Origin: Candidatus Obscuribacterales bacterium
Lineage (GTDB): Bacteria > Cyanobacteriota > Vampirovibrionia > Obscuribacterales > Obscuribacteraceae
Reading direction: 5' to 3'
Length of the DNA: 64,000 nucleotides
Assembly: GCA_019745505.1 (NCBI GenBank)
Contig: JAIETE010000046.1
Location: 1 to 64,000, forward strand
The notes under the pieces were generated by a model. It was not told the DNA's origin. It searched no databases and worked only from the letters and a program-made list of their open reading frames with translations. The translations under genes and the position numbers were made by a program. Numbering within the stretch: the first letter of the stretch is position 1; each line of letters begins with the position of its first letter. Below are positions 1 through 9,404 of this stretch, piece by piece.

Positions 1-698
1 TCCTCCGAGACAGCACTATCGAATTGACCGCCTTTCCAATCACCTAAGAGCTTATCGACGCCCAGACCGGCAGCATTCAATTGATTCTCTATTTCGCGAC
101 TGCTCGAAAATCTGAGATGGCTGCTCGACAGAAGCGTTTCACCTTCAAATTGATACTTCAATTCGAAAGCCATTATGTTGTCGTCCATCCGAAGGAATTT
201 TCTCGACTCGACGACGGTCTGATCGGGAAGGTGGATTTCCATCTCATAATTCCATTTGCCAGGCCATTCTATAGATGGATTTCTCGACTCGAATACAAAT
301 TGCCCGCCTGTGTTCAAAAGTTTTTTGACTGCGCAAAAGGTGCTGTGCACATCGGCGTCTTCCAAGAGCACTTGAAACGCATGTCCGGTCATTATGATCA
401 GATCAAAAGTTTTCTTCGACTGGAAAGTCTGTGCAAAAGACTGCACCCACTCTACTTTGGCACCATTGGGCTTGCGCCTCGCCACATCAAGCATCGCAGC
501 GGATGGATCGACTCCGGTGACCGCATGTCCCCTTTCGGCGTAAGCATCGCAGAGAAGACCGGTACCGCATCCTAAATCAAGAATCTTCCGAGGCAGCTCA
601 CCTGCCAGTGCCAGATAGAAGTCTCTGTCTTCGGACCAGCCGCTATCGAGGTCGTATATTGCAGCAAGTCGCGGATTCTCATAATGATTGTCTGGCAC
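1..698 (-). CDS. class I SAM-dependent methyltransferase (3' end outside window)
   Basis: Open minus-strand frame starting at a GTG at 698 (AAGAGA just upstream) and running off the left edge, so the C-terminus is missing. Around residue 38 it has the SAM-binding motif I, ILDLGCGTG, then an acidic strand end (VTGVDPS) and AAMLDVARR, followed by DLIIMTGHAFQVL as the post-motif region. This is the usual order in small-molecule class I methyltransferases of the Methyltransf_25 type. The second half (FVFESRNPSIEWPGKW and following) is the beta-rich part seen in this group. The substrate cannot be read from the sequence. It appears to be a single gene, divergent from nothing nearby; the gene at 867-2180 lies upstream on the same strand behind a terminator. 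Confidence 0.85.
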   Translation of the reverse strand, partial: MPDNHYENPRLAAIYDLDSGWSEDRDFYLALAGELPRKILDLGCGTGLLCDAYAERGHAVTGVDPSAAMLDVARRKPNGAKVEWVQSFAQTFQSKKTFDLIIMTGHAFQVLLEDADVHSTFCAVKKLLNTGGQFVFESRNPSIEWPGKWNYEMEIHLPDQTVVESRKFLRMDDNIMAFELKYQFEGETLLSSSHLRFSSSREIENQLNAAGLGVDKLLGDWKGGQFDSAVSE

Positions 699-779
699 TT
701 CTCTTGCACCTTTTATACTCTTGCGTCAGGCGATATGTTCGGCATTCTATTGCGATTTCAAAACACTTTCAATCAAGGG

Positions 780-825
780 AAAAGTAACAGGCGCCCTATC
801 TGCCGTTAGACAGATTGAGCGCCTG
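780..825 (-). terminator. intrinsic terminator of the WNRG-repeat protein gene
   Basis: On the minus strand CAGGCGC pairs with GCGCCTG (788-794 and 819-825). A second inner pairing is ATCTG/CAGAT. A T-rich run (TTACTTTT) follows at 780-787. It lies 42 nt after the stop codon of the 867-2180 gene. Confidence 0.7.
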
Positions 826-866
826 CTGCAGTCCGAAGTAGATGGACCGCTACCTATATATGAGAT

Positions 867-2180
867 CTAGTTTTGCGGGCGATTGGAGCCGAAACCATCC
901 CATTTGCGTCCAGCGCCATCACCAGTTCTGTCGCCGCGACCGCCCCAGCCTCCGCGTCCGCTCGTCGAGCCCGCACCTGCGCTTGGAGTAACTCCAGCCG
1001 GTGGTGTGCTACCAGCCGTCGGCGTGCTCGCGCCGCCGCTTCCTGAGCTGGCAGGAGGGCTGCCCGCAGTGGGCTGGGTGCTGCCGGCACTGGCCGGATT
1101 AGTCTGCGCAGGCGCTGTCGCGCCAGGTGGAGTACTTTGCGGAGCTGACCCCGTACTCGGAGTCAAGCTTGTAGAGGGGCGAGAGGCGTCATTGCGACTC
1201 CAATCAGGTCTTCCTGAATTGCCTCGGCTCCAATCCGGTCGATCATTGCTTCCGCGATTCCAATCAGGTCTTCCAGAATTTCCACGATTCCACTCCGGCC
1301 CGCTCGAATTGCCTCGGTTCCAATCACCATGTGTACTATTCTCGCCACGATTCCAGTCCGGTCTGTTCGAGTCTCCGCGATTCCAATTGCCGTGCTCGCC
1401 AGATTCACCTGGACGCCAGCCGTCGCGGACACCGTCCGGACGATTGCCCGGGAAATTGGATGAAGCAGGAAAAGATGATGTCCCAGGTCGCTTCCACCAA
1501 CTGTCTTTCCAACTGTTGCCGTTCGAATTCCAGTTGCGATAGTGCGAATTTTCGTCATCGTGCATTTGAGTCGTAATATCTCTGTCGAGCTGAGTCAACA
1601 TAGACATCAGCGAGTTACGCTCATAGGAGCTAAAGCCACCAATTCTGTATTGCTGCTGCGCTCTGTCGATGTTGTCGTATGCCGACGAGAGTTGAGACAG
1701 TTCCGAACGCGTAATGCGGCCGGAGGCGCGCCCCCTGTCGATGCGCTCTCTCAAGCTGTTTTGATAGGCATCGATTTCTTGATTGAAACTGTTGGCGCCG
1801 GAATTATCCGCTTGCCACCAGTTTTTACGCCAGGATCTTCTCGAGGGATCCCACATTTGATATCTCGCGTTAACATCGTCTTTCAAATAACCTGTGAGCT
1901 GTTTGTCGAGATTTGTTAGCGAGGTCATCATATTCTGGCGGACCATCGGATTCATTGGTCTATTTCCAAGACCACGACGAATCATCTCAACATTGTTGTA
2001 CAGCGATTGAACAGAATTGTAATTGGCTTGGGTCAATTGCCCTGTCTGGCGGCCGAGCGCAATGCGCCGAGCCAGATCTTGAGAGTAAGCTGCGATGTCC
2101 GCGTCCACCGCAGCTTGCGCCGACGCAATTGTAATAGTCGCAGGAATTGTCACAGCCAATGCAATGAGCTTTTTCCACAT
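867..2180 (-). CDS. exported protein with duplicated N-terminal domain and WNRG decapeptide repeats
   Basis: 437 residues; I do not recognise a family. Residues 1-24 form a Sec signal peptide (KK, hydrophobic core, ASAQA). Residues 26-122 and 133-229 are two copies of one helical domain: both contain Y-x(5)-R-x-x-x-G-R-x-x-G-x-[IL]-[TR], then a helix rich in Asn/Asp, and end in W-[RK]-[KD]-[NS]-WW. Residues 261-330 are seven 10-residue repeats of the type RGNSGRPDWN, followed by a Ser/Thr/Pro/Ala-rich stretch and a Gly/Arg-rich tail. This suggests a secreted or surface-attached protein with a flexible, aromatic and Arg-rich stalk. The start has a good AGGAGA site. It has its own terminator and about 220 nt of free upstream DNA, so it is probably monocistronic. 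Confidence 0.75.
   Translation of the reverse strand: MWKKLIALAVTIPATITIASAQAAVDADIAAYSQDLARRIALGRQTGQLTQANYNSVQSLYNNVEMIRRGLGNRPMNPMVRQNMMTSLTNLDKQLTGYLKDDVNARYQMWDPSRRSWRKNWWQADNSGANSFNQEIDAYQNSLRERIDRGRASGRITRSELSQLSSAYDNIDRAQQQYRIGGFSSYERNSLMSMLTQLDRDITTQMHDDENSHYRNWNSNGNSWKDSWWKRPGTSSFPASSNFPGNRPDGVRDGWRPGESGEHGNWNRGDSNRPDWNRGENSTHGDWNRGNSSGPEWNRGNSGRPDWNRGSNDRPDWSRGNSGRPDWSRNDASRPSTSLTPSTGSAPQSTPPGATAPAQTNPASAGSTQPTAGSPPASSGSGGASTPTAGSTPPAGVTPSAGAGSTSGRGGWGGRGDRTGDGAGRKWDGFGSNRPQN
1191..1400 (-). repeat. seven 30-bp in-frame tandem repeats encoding RGxxxRPDWN
   Basis: The stretch reads as diverged 30-bp units (on the plus strand ...CGATTCCAATC...), each encoding a decapeptide with invariant W-[NS]-R. 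The sequence drift between units indicates an old tandem expansion kept in frame. Confidence 0.8.
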
Positions 2181-2400
2181 AGTATTGATTTCTCCTATTT
2201 GCCTCTGGCATGACGATGGAGGGAGTCAATAGTTACCGCTACTGACATCGAAAACTGGGTGTCTAATTTTAGAACAGATTAAGGCTGATTTCGGGTGATC
2301 TAAGGATTCCATCTGCAACCGCATAGAGCCTCAATCAATGCTTCATCCGGGCTGCCTATAGCAACCTGAGACGGCGCATCAGCCGGGTATGTTCCGCAGA

Positions 2401-5028
2401 CTACCCTTGAATCTTCAAAACTGCCACAGCGCAGGGCGGGTGCCGCAAAACATAATTTATCGTATGTCCGATGAAGAGACCTTTGCCGATTTTGGGCTCT
2501 GCGCCTAAGACTATCAGGTCGATGTCATGCTGCTGAGCGGTAAGTATCGCAGCCTGCGCCGGATGTGCGCTTGTCTGCACGAGAATCGATTTGAACTCTA
2601 CATCAAGAGCATCGGCTAATTCCTTCAACGTGTTTGTGATTTCATTCGTCACATTGCGCTCGATCTGCTTTCCACTCTGCGTTGCTTCACTATAGAGATC
2701 GTTAGCTTCGGATTCTTGAATGCAAAGGCAGAAAACTTTCGCATTCAATGATTTCGCCAGCGAGATACCGAATTCGGCGGCTGCAATCGATTGCTCGTTG
2801 CCGCTGACAGGAATCAAGACTTCCTTTATCTCGCGCGGCCTCGTCGGGTCGGGTTCGTACACCACCAGCACGCGAGTAGATGTATTGAGGATGACTCCGT
2901 CTACGAGGTGACCGAAAACGTACTCGGCGTCGCCAGGGGGTTCGTCAGTCGCCATAACTATCAAGTCATAGCCTCGGTTTCCTTCTTCGGATATAACCTT
3001 AAGCGGATCCGCCGACGTAACGGTGCTTTCGAAAACACTGACGTGCCTGGTGTCTACTGCCTCTCGTATACTCGAGAAAGGCTTATCGCTCGCACCGGTC
3101 GGCCGCTTTACCCAGAGCGCAGTCGTCTCCACCACTTGCGATTGGCCGATACTATTCAGAAGCTTGGCAATAAAGGCATTTCTGCCGCGTCCAGAGGTCG
3201 GCCAGAGCACTCGTCTTATGCTACTGAGTATGGTGCGCGAACGTCTTTCTTCACGCTTCATTTTCTCGACTTCTTCGTCGGTGATCTTGACTTTGCCCAT
3301 AGTCAATTTCATAAGAGGTGCGGAAACACCAGTGGAAAAGAGAGCAATGAAAATTATTACCGCATACATGTCCTGGCTGATTATTTCCAACGACAAACCG
3401 AGCATGGCAAGAATTAAGCCCAGCGAGCCTTTGGTGTTTGCGCCGACACCGACGGCGAGAGACTCCCAGATTCCATAGCCGGCAATACGCCCTGCAGCAA
3501 CGCAGGAGGTGAGTTTTACGACGATTGTGGCTAGGGAAAGCAAGGCCGTTATCGCAAGGAGCTTAGGTTCCAAAAGCGAACTCAAATTTACGTTGAGACC
3601 GCTGGATGCGAAAAACACCGGCGCGAAAAAAGCCATCGTAACGATTTCCAATGGGCGCACCACTTTGTGATTGACCACAGGTGTCTGAGATAGGATTACA
3701 CCGGCGGCAAATGCCCCCAGTACGATGTGAACGCCCAGCGCTTGTGTCGCTGCGGCGCACGCGAGGAGCAGAACGACCATGCCCGTGATCAAACCGTCAC
3801 TGTTGGAGACGTGATCATTGACCCAACGCAATACGGTGAAAAATACCGGCCTTCCAAAATACATCACGGCAAGAAATGCCATTGTTCCAAATATCGCAAC
3901 CAAAACGGGATTGCCGGCTTCACTGGCAGAACCGGATAAAACCACGATTACTGCGAGCAACAAGCAGCAAAGAAGATCGTGCGCCAGGGAGGTGGCAATG
4001 ATCAACTGACCGACGGTGAGCTTGAGCATCTTCATGTCCATAAGGACCTTAGCGACTACAGGCACAGAAGATGCCGCAAAGACTGTTCCAAGAAAAACTG
4101 CAAAAGCCAGCTTGTTTTGAGCTTCACCAAGCAATTCACCGGAAAGCAGCATCGACAAGCCGGCACCAACCAGAAGCGGTCCAAGCAAACCAATGATTCC
4201 GAAACACAAAAGCGGCTTACCAAGCCGCTTGAGCATGGCTATATCTGTTTCCATTCCGGTGAGCATCAGCAAGAAAGAAACACCAATCCAAGAAATAACT
4301 TCGATCAGTTTCGACTGAGAACCATCACGCGGAAAGAGTTGAGATGAGAGATCCGGAAACAGCGCTCCAAAAAACGTCGGTCCAAGCAATAAGCCCGCAA
4401 AAATTTGTCCGATGATCGCTGGTTGACCGAGACGGACGAACAGCTCACCGCATACCAGTGAGGTAAACAGCAAAAGCGTGATTTCTATGAAAAGAAGCAG
4501 AACTGCGTGCTCGCTCAGATTATTGCTGGCATGACTCTTCTTCGGCTTCTCGACCGGAGCAGTCGGGGTCGTGCTGCCTTTTGCAGCCGATGTCGAAGAA
4601 GAATTAGAACTTGCAGCAGCAGCAGCGTCCGACTGTTTCTTCTCTAAATCTCGAGCATGCGTTATGTATCGCCTGAGCTTTTCGCACCAGTCAATCGCCA
4701 GGTTTGTCTGAGACTTTCCGGCTTCGTCGGCGTCCGCCTTGGTCACACTGCAAAGAACTTTGTCCTTCAGGTAAATGACGGGCACTCCGTCCATGCCTAC
4801 TTTGACATTGAGATCTTCGAGATCCGCTTGTGAGTCGTCAATCACACCTTGAATTGTGTCCATGACCAATTGACTGCGCTCAACTGCAGATAAGATTTTT
4901 GTGTTGGAAACAGCAAAAACCTTATCGTTGCCGACGTAAACATCACAAAACTCATCTGCGGCAAATACACAGGGCGTGCAAAAGGCGAAGAAGGCAGCGA
5001 TGACAAAGGCGAGAAACTTCACCTGCAT
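2401..5028 (-). CDS. CPA2-type cation:proton antiporter with extracytoplasmic N-domain and C-terminal Usp domains
   Basis: Start at 5028 is preferred: GAAGAAGGAAAG precedes the ATG and the protein then begins with a clear signal peptide ending ...VFAADEF. Residues about 25-130 form an extracytoplasmic domain with two Cys. A Ser/Ala/Lys linker leads into about 12 membrane helices of the Na_H_Exchanger family (motifs LGQPAIIGQIFAGLLLGP, ASSVPVVAKVL, ALGVHIVLGAFAAGVI, GANTKGSLGLILA). The C-terminal 280 residues hold two universal stress protein domains. The last one keeps the nucleotide-binding signature LGAEPKIGKGLFIGHT. Probable role: K+/H+ or Na+/H+ exchange in the inner membrane with ATP/AMP-type sensing by Usp. 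The ion specificity is not determinable here. Confidence 0.85.
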   Translation of the reverse strand: MQVKFLAFVIAAFFAFCTPCVFAADEFCDVYVGNDKVFAVSNTKILSAVERSQLVMDTIQGVIDDSQADLEDLNVKVGMDGVPVIYLKDKVLCSVTKADADEAGKSQTNLAIDWCEKLRRYITHARDLEKKQSDAAAAASSNSSSTSAAKGSTTPTAPVEKPKKSHASNNLSEHAVLLLFIEITLLLFTSLVCGELFVRLGQPAIIGQIFAGLLLGPTFFGALFPDLSSQLFPRDGSQSKLIEVISWIGVSFLLMLTGMETDIAMLKRLGKPLLCFGIIGLLGPLLVGAGLSMLLSGELLGEAQNKLAFAVFLGTVFAASSVPVVAKVLMDMKMLKLTVGQLIIATSLAHDLLCCLLLAVIVVLSGSASEAGNPVLVAIFGTMAFLAVMYFGRPVFFTVLRWVNDHVSNSDGLITGMVVLLLACAAATQALGVHIVLGAFAAGVILSQTPVVNHKVVRPLEIVTMAFFAPVFFASSGLNVNLSSLLEPKLLAITALLSLATIVVKLTSCVAAGRIAGYGIWESLAVGVGANTKGSLGLILAMLGLSLEIISQDMYAVIIFIALFSTGVSAPLMKLTMGKVKITDEEVEKMKREERRSRTILSSIRRVLWPTSGRGRNAFIAKLLNSIGQSQVVETTALWVKRPTGASDKPFSSIREAVDTRHVSVFESTVTSADPLKVISEEGNRGYDLIVMATDEPPGDAEYVFGHLVDGVILNTSTRVLVVYEPDPTRPREIKEVLIPVSGNEQSIAAAEFGISLAKSLNAKVFCLCIQESEANDLYSEATQSGKQIERNVTNEITNTLKELADALDVEFKSILVQTSAHPAQAAILTAQQHDIDLIVLGAEPKIGKGLFIGHTINYVLRHPPCAVAVLKIQG

Positions 5029-5052
5029 TTCTTTCCTTCTTCTCCATGTTAA

Positions 5053-5101
5053 AGCCGCAACTCTCCTCAAAGCTTAGCAGGAGAGAGCCCAAGCTGCGGC
5101 T
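5053..5101 (-). terminator. long hairpin after the M3 peptidase gene
   Basis: AGCCGCA pairs with TGCGGCT and CTCTCCT with AGGAGAG, all within 5053-5101. On the minus strand TTTAAC follows, so the T-run is short. It sits between the M3 peptidase stop and the antiporter start and probably ends the peptidase transcript. Confidence 0.5.
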
Positions 5102-5130
5102 CCGCGCAAAGAATTCTCAAAAGATATCCG

Positions 5131-7272
5131 TTAGCTGACGGGAAATCCTCTGTCTCTCATGAGAGCATTGGTGTCAACATCGCGACCTCTGAAATTGCGG
5201 AAAGCAACATCGGGTGCAACAGAATTGCCGACACTGAAAATAGTGTCTCTGAAGCGATCGCATGTTTTGCGATCGTAGAAGCTGCCTGCCTCTATGAAAG
5301 CTTCCGAAGCATCTGCCGACATGGTATCCGCCCATATGTATGAATAGTAGCCGGAGGCATAGCCATCATCCGAGAATATATGCCCAAACGCTGTCGGGCG
5401 GTGGCGCATGACTATCTCTTTCGGGCATCCGATTTCGGTCATCGTGACCTTCTCGAACTCATCCGGATCAATTGTCTTATCCGGTGTTGCTGCCAGGTGA
5501 ATCTTCATATCGTAAATAGCCGACGCCAAGTATTCCGTTGTGGAAAAACCCTGGTTGAACGTCTTCGCCTTTTCGATCTTAGCGATCAGTTCTTCCGGAA
5601 TAGGCTTTCCGGTCTTGCAATGCAGGGCAAACTTGCTCAGCACTTCCCGAGTCAAAAGCCAACGCTCATTGACTTGGCTGGGAAACTCTACAAAATCGCG
5701 CTTCACGCTTGTCCCTGCCAGAGAGGGATAATTCACATTTGACTGCAATCCGTGCAAAGCATGCCCGAATTCGTGGAACAGGGTATTTGCATCGTCCCAG
5801 GAAATGAGAGTCGGCTCCCCGGCCTTTCCCTTCATGTAATTGCAGTTGTTTGAAACAATCGGAGTGATGTTGTCTTTGAACTTTTCTTGTGTGCGATATT
5901 CGCTCATCCACGCGCCCGAGTTTTTGCCGTCGCGTGCATAGGGATCGAAATACCAGAGTCCAATTTGTTTGCCGTCGCGCTGAACTTCGTAAACAGTGAC
6001 ATCAGGATGCACGACCGGCAATCCATCGACTTTTACCATATCCAGTCCGTACACTTGTTTTGCGGCCCAGAACATTCCCTCGCGGATTTTGTCCAACTGC
6101 AGATACTGTTTCACTTCATTTTGATCGATATCGTATTTCGCCTTGCGAACCTTCTCCGCATAAAAACGATAATCCCACGGCTCGATAGTGATATTTGCAC
6201 CTTCCGCATCAGCTATCTTCTGCATGTCGGCGACTTCTTCCTTGACGCGATTCGTAGAGGCAGCCCAGACGCGCATCATCAATTTCATGGCATTCTCAGG
6301 TGTTTTTGCCATGCAGTCATCAAGACTCCAATCAGCATGCGTGTTGAAGCCAAGAATGCGAGCACGCTCGGTGCGCAGCTTTAAAATTTCACCGATATTC
6401 TTTTTGTTGTCGTTGGCATCATTATTGTCCCCGCGGCGCGTCCACATGCGCCAGCCTTTTTCGCGCAAATCACGGCGTGTGGAGAAAGTGAGAAATGGTT
6501 CCATGGAAGAGCGGGTATTTGTGATCACCCACTTGCCTTTCATTTTGTGCGATTCGGCAGACGCGGCAGCCGCCTCGCGCAAGCTGTCGGAAAGTCCGGC
6601 GAGATCGGCTTCATTCTCGAGTACAAGCGTGTATTTCTCTTCGTCAGCCAACTGATTGTGGCGGAAATTCGTGAAAATGGTGGCAAGCTTTTCGTTGATC
6701 TCGCGCAAGCGCTTTTTCTTTTCCGCATCGAGCCCTGCTCCCTGCCGAGTGAAGAGCTTGTAGTAGACCTCGACAAGGCGCTTTTGCTCATTGGTCAAGT
6801 CTGACTTTTCGCGCGCTTCGTATACGGTCTTTATACGCTGGAAAAGCTCGTCGTTTTGAATCACCTCATCGTCGAATTTCGCAAACAAGGGAGTCATTTC
6901 AGTTTCGATAGCCTGCATCGGCTTATCGTTCATTGTCGAGGTATAAATGCCGAAAAAGCGGCTGGCGTTGCTAAGCGGTCTGCCGGCGTCTTCGAAGGCA
7001 ACTATCGTGTTTTCGAAGGTGGGCGCATCTTTCTGGCTCGTGATCGCCTTAATTTGCTCACGCTTGAGATCCATTCCTTTCAGAATCGAAGGTTTGAAGT
7101 CGGATATCTTGACGAGGTCAAACTTCGGAAAACCATTGTGGTCGCCGGTCCATGTGGCGAGAAGGGGTCCCAGGGTGACGGTCTCGGCCAAACCCTTCGT
7201 CAAACTCATAGCGAATCCTCCACTCAGCATGACAACAGCGGCGCTGCCTTTCAGGAATGTTCTTCTGTTCAT
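5131..7272 (-). CDS. M3 family metallopeptidase (Dcp-like), Tat-exported
   Basis: Start at 7272 gives MNRRTFLKGSA, a twin-arginine signal followed by a hydrophobic core; the longer frame only adds non-homologous residues. About 713 residues, the usual size for peptidyl-dipeptidase Dcp / oligopeptidase A. The zinc site HEFGHALHG lies near residue 487, with the downstream Glu expected in the following helix and the C-terminal Y-S-Y-I-W-A-D region typical of M3. It should hydrolyse short peptides (dipeptides from the C-terminus if truly Dcp-like) in the periplasm. Tat export implies folding and metal loading before transport. It is upstream of the antiporter gene on the same strand but separated by a hairpin. 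Confidence 0.9.
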   Translation of the reverse strand: MNRRTFLKGSAAVVMLSGGFAMSLTKGLAETVTLGPLLATWTGDHNGFPKFDLVKISDFKPSILKGMDLKREQIKAITSQKDAPTFENTIVAFEDAGRPLSNASRFFGIYTSTMNDKPMQAIETEMTPLFAKFDDEVIQNDELFQRIKTVYEAREKSDLTNEQKRLVEVYYKLFTRQGAGLDAEKKKRLREINEKLATIFTNFRHNQLADEEKYTLVLENEADLAGLSDSLREAAAASAESHKMKGKWVITNTRSSMEPFLTFSTRRDLREKGWRMWTRRGDNNDANDNKKNIGEILKLRTERARILGFNTHADWSLDDCMAKTPENAMKLMMRVWAASTNRVKEEVADMQKIADAEGANITIEPWDYRFYAEKVRKAKYDIDQNEVKQYLQLDKIREGMFWAAKQVYGLDMVKVDGLPVVHPDVTVYEVQRDGKQIGLWYFDPYARDGKNSGAWMSEYRTQEKFKDNITPIVSNNCNYMKGKAGEPTLISWDDANTLFHEFGHALHGLQSNVNYPSLAGTSVKRDFVEFPSQVNERWLLTREVLSKFALHCKTGKPIPEELIAKIEKAKTFNQGFSTTEYLASAIYDMKIHLAATPDKTIDPDEFEKVTMTEIGCPKEIVMRHRPTAFGHIFSDDGYASGYYSYIWADTMSADASEAFIEAGSFYDRKTCDRFRDTIFSVGNSVAPDVAFRNFRGRDVDTNALMRDRGFPVS

Positions 7273-7412
7273 GGGCACCTTGATTAAACGGTAATTGCAA
7301 GCAGGGGCTATTTTCTCACGACTGTGAAACTGCTGCCACATTCACGCGGGACAGGTTAAATCCGGCTTTTTGCTCTGAGCGAGGCTGTTATGCGGCGAGC
7401 AGGATATTCGCG

Positions 7413-8648
7413 CTAGCTCGACAACAACAAATTCAACTCTTTGGCAGTCTTATCAGCGGGATTCTCATTGATCCATTTTTGAGCGGCTTTTCTCACAATC
7501 GTGTTCTTGCCGTCCAGCTTCAGCAGCTCGAGAATCACTTCAGGACTCCTGCTACCGGGTTGAGAGTGAATTTCAACGGCCTTCGAAATCAACTCTTCAT
7601 CAGGCGCAACTCGCAACAGAAGTGCATGCAGCCATGACGGCTGATAGTGATCTTGCAAAGCCTCTTTGGCAAGACGGATGGTTTCGCTGTCGGCGCAAAC
7701 CTCTAAAAGTGCGCCGGACAGAACCGCGGTTCGATCTTCCGGCGACTGGCTTTTCAAAATCTCTTTCGCATAAGTCACTAGTTCCGGCTCTATCTTCTCG
7801 CCCAGAGAATGCGACGCGGTAAGTATCCCCGCAAGCGCCATATAAGATCCTTCTTGTTTTTGATGACTTAAAAACCAATCTTTAGCCGCATGAATTTGAT
7901 CGGCAGTTTGCTCAATCAAAAGCACTTCATAGTAGAGTCTGCCGGCATTGCGATACTCTGAATTTCTAGCCAACCAATGACCGGCAGTCGTCGCCACTCT
8001 CGAACGCAACTCTTTATGAGCTTCGGAGAGCCCGCGCATCATATTCATGTAGACGAGCCAAATGTCAGAAGCTTTGTCCTGATTAACTTCTATCCAACGC
8101 AGGACTTCACTCAACACACTGGAGTCTCTCGAGTAAAGTGCAATGAATGATACTTCTACCGACAGGCTTGAGTTGTAGCGATTGATTTCCAGCCATCGAA
8201 GAATCAGCGGATCAACCTCTGCTTTTGTTTTTTCGTGGGCTTGCAATTTGCTCCACACATGACTGTTCGGCTCAGCGGCAAAACGCTTCTCGATTGCATC
8301 AAACAGCTTGGGCGAAGCCTTCGACAAATGCGCAAAAGCTCTAACGATAAGAATTAGCGCCCCAACGTCCGGGTATGTTTTCACATAAGAGGTAGCGAGA
8401 TACATCGCATCATTGCTTTCGTAATTCTGCAGCCACTTTCCGACCAGTCTCGGCGCACTCTCGACTCGAGGAAATAATTTGATCCATTTGCGAGCATACG
8501 GCAGCAATGCTTTGTCATCGCGAATTTCCATTAGATCCATAATGAGTTTGCCGGTGCTCTCTTCCATCTCGCCGGCACGAAGTTTGGCAAAACCTTCCTC
8601 GTAAAAGATTTCGTTGGCTTCTCTGTTCTTATCTATGACGCTAGCCAA
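7413..8648 (-). CDS. helical-repeat (HEAT/TPR-like) cytoplasmic protein
   Basis: 411 residues, no signal peptide and no membrane segment. The whole chain looks like repeated helix pairs of 30-40 residues with conserved Trp/Leu positions (RKWIKLFPR, GKWLQNYES, LRWLEINR, LRWIEVNQD, GHWLARNSE, QKWINENP), that is an alpha-solenoid. It starts 9 nt after the TetR gene stop on the same strand, so it is probably in the TetR transcript and under its control. Function unknown; a scaffold or interaction protein is likely. Confidence 0.75.
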   Translation of the reverse strand: MASVIDKNREANEIFYEEGFAKLRAGEMEESTGKLIMDLMEIRDDKALLPYARKWIKLFPRVESAPRLVGKWLQNYESNDAMYLATSYVKTYPDVGALILIVRAFAHLSKASPKLFDAIEKRFAAEPNSHVWSKLQAHEKTKAEVDPLILRWLEINRYNSSLSVEVSFIALYSRDSSVLSEVLRWIEVNQDKASDIWLVYMNMMRGLSEAHKELRSRVATTAGHWLARNSEYRNAGRLYYEVLLIEQTADQIHAAKDWFLSHQKQEGSYMALAGILTASHSLGEKIEPELVTYAKEILKSQSPEDRTAVLSGALLEVCADSETIRLAKEALQDHYQPSWLHALLLRVAPDEELISKAVEIHSQPGSRSPEVILELLKLDGKNTIVRKAAQKWINENPADKTAKELNLLLSS

Positions 8649-8657
8649 AATAGTTTC

Positions 8658-9257
8658 CTAGGGAGCCGACATCATTGCCAAGAAAGACTTGATATTCTCT
8701 TTCATCACTTGCGGGCGTTTATGCACCTTGGTCAAAACAATCGTGCCGTTCATGCTGGCCAGCAAAACCTGCGCCGCGAGCTTCGCCGATACATCGGAGC
8801 GAAACTCGCCCTGCTGTATCCCCTCTTGAATCACATCGGCAAAGCACTGTTGATAGCGATCGAAATACTCCGAAATGCGCTCGCGAAAAGCGGGCACGAA
8901 ATCGCTTGTTTCCGTAGCCAGATTTACGAATGGACAACCCTTATTGCAGCACTCCGATTCAATCATTTCAGCCATTCCTTTGAGAAACTTCTCCAGTCTC
9001 TTGCGAGGGCTGAGGGCCTTATTCAGAAGGATCGGATCCGACATCGAAAAGAAAGCATCGGTCATCGAGTCCAGAGCGGCAAGACAGAGGTCTTCTTTAG
9101 ATTTGAAATGGTAGTAGAAATTACTCTTGCTGACACCGGCAGCTTCAAGAATGCTGTTGATGCCCATCGCTTCAAAACCACGCGAAGACATCAGCTCAAT
9201 CGTTGCCTCAATGAGCTTCTGCCGGCTGCCACTGGTAGCGTCTGTAGTTGTGGACAT
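8658..9257 (-). CDS. TetR/AcrR family transcriptional regulator
   Basis: ATG at 9257 is preferred over the TTG two codons upstream. About 199 residues. The N-terminal HTH reads RQKLIEATIELMSSRGFEAMG, SILEAAGVSKSNFYYHFKSKEDL, the canonical TetR_N pattern. The rest is the ligand-binding helical domain, with Cys pairs (SECCNKGC) in the middle that could sense electrophiles or metals (inference). It is divergent from the gene at 9493. Dyad sequences containing ACCGGT lie in the shared intergenic region, so autoregulation and control of the divergent gene are likely. Confidence 0.9.
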   Translation of the reverse strand: MSTTTDATSGSRQKLIEATIELMSSRGFEAMGINSILEAAGVSKSNFYYHFKSKEDLCLAALDSMTDAFFSMSDPILLNKALSPRKRLEKFLKGMAEMIESECCNKGCPFVNLATETSDFVPAFRERISEYFDRYQQCFADVIQEGIQQGEFRSDVSAKLAAQVLLASMNGTIVLTKVHKRPQVMKENIKSFLAMMSAP

Positions 9258-9267
9258 ATACAACTCT

Positions 9268-9278
9268 AGAACCGTTCT
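9268..9278. promoter_or_regulatory. AGAACCGTTCT dyad over the TetR gene leader
   Basis: An 11-bp dyad with 5-bp arms 11 nt upstream of the regulator start codon. It resembles the AGACCGGTC-type boxes on the other side of the intergenic region, so it is a plausible autoregulatory operator. Confidence 0.45.
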
Positions 9279-9404
9279 GTCCTAAGTATATCTTAATTGA
9301 GCCAAGGATCAAGGGGCGAATCCCGAAACTGCCAGCCTGTGTAAAGTTGGGGGAACAATTCCAGGTTTTCCCATCCTCTAATGGTATCCATTTTGGGCCT
9401 TGAT

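Noticed and set aside
883-1542. 219-residue plus-strand frame antisense to the WNRG protein
   Set aside because: Proline/leucine-rich mirror of the Gly/Arg/Ser repeats; no ribosome site; the minus-strand frame has signal peptide, repeats and terminator.
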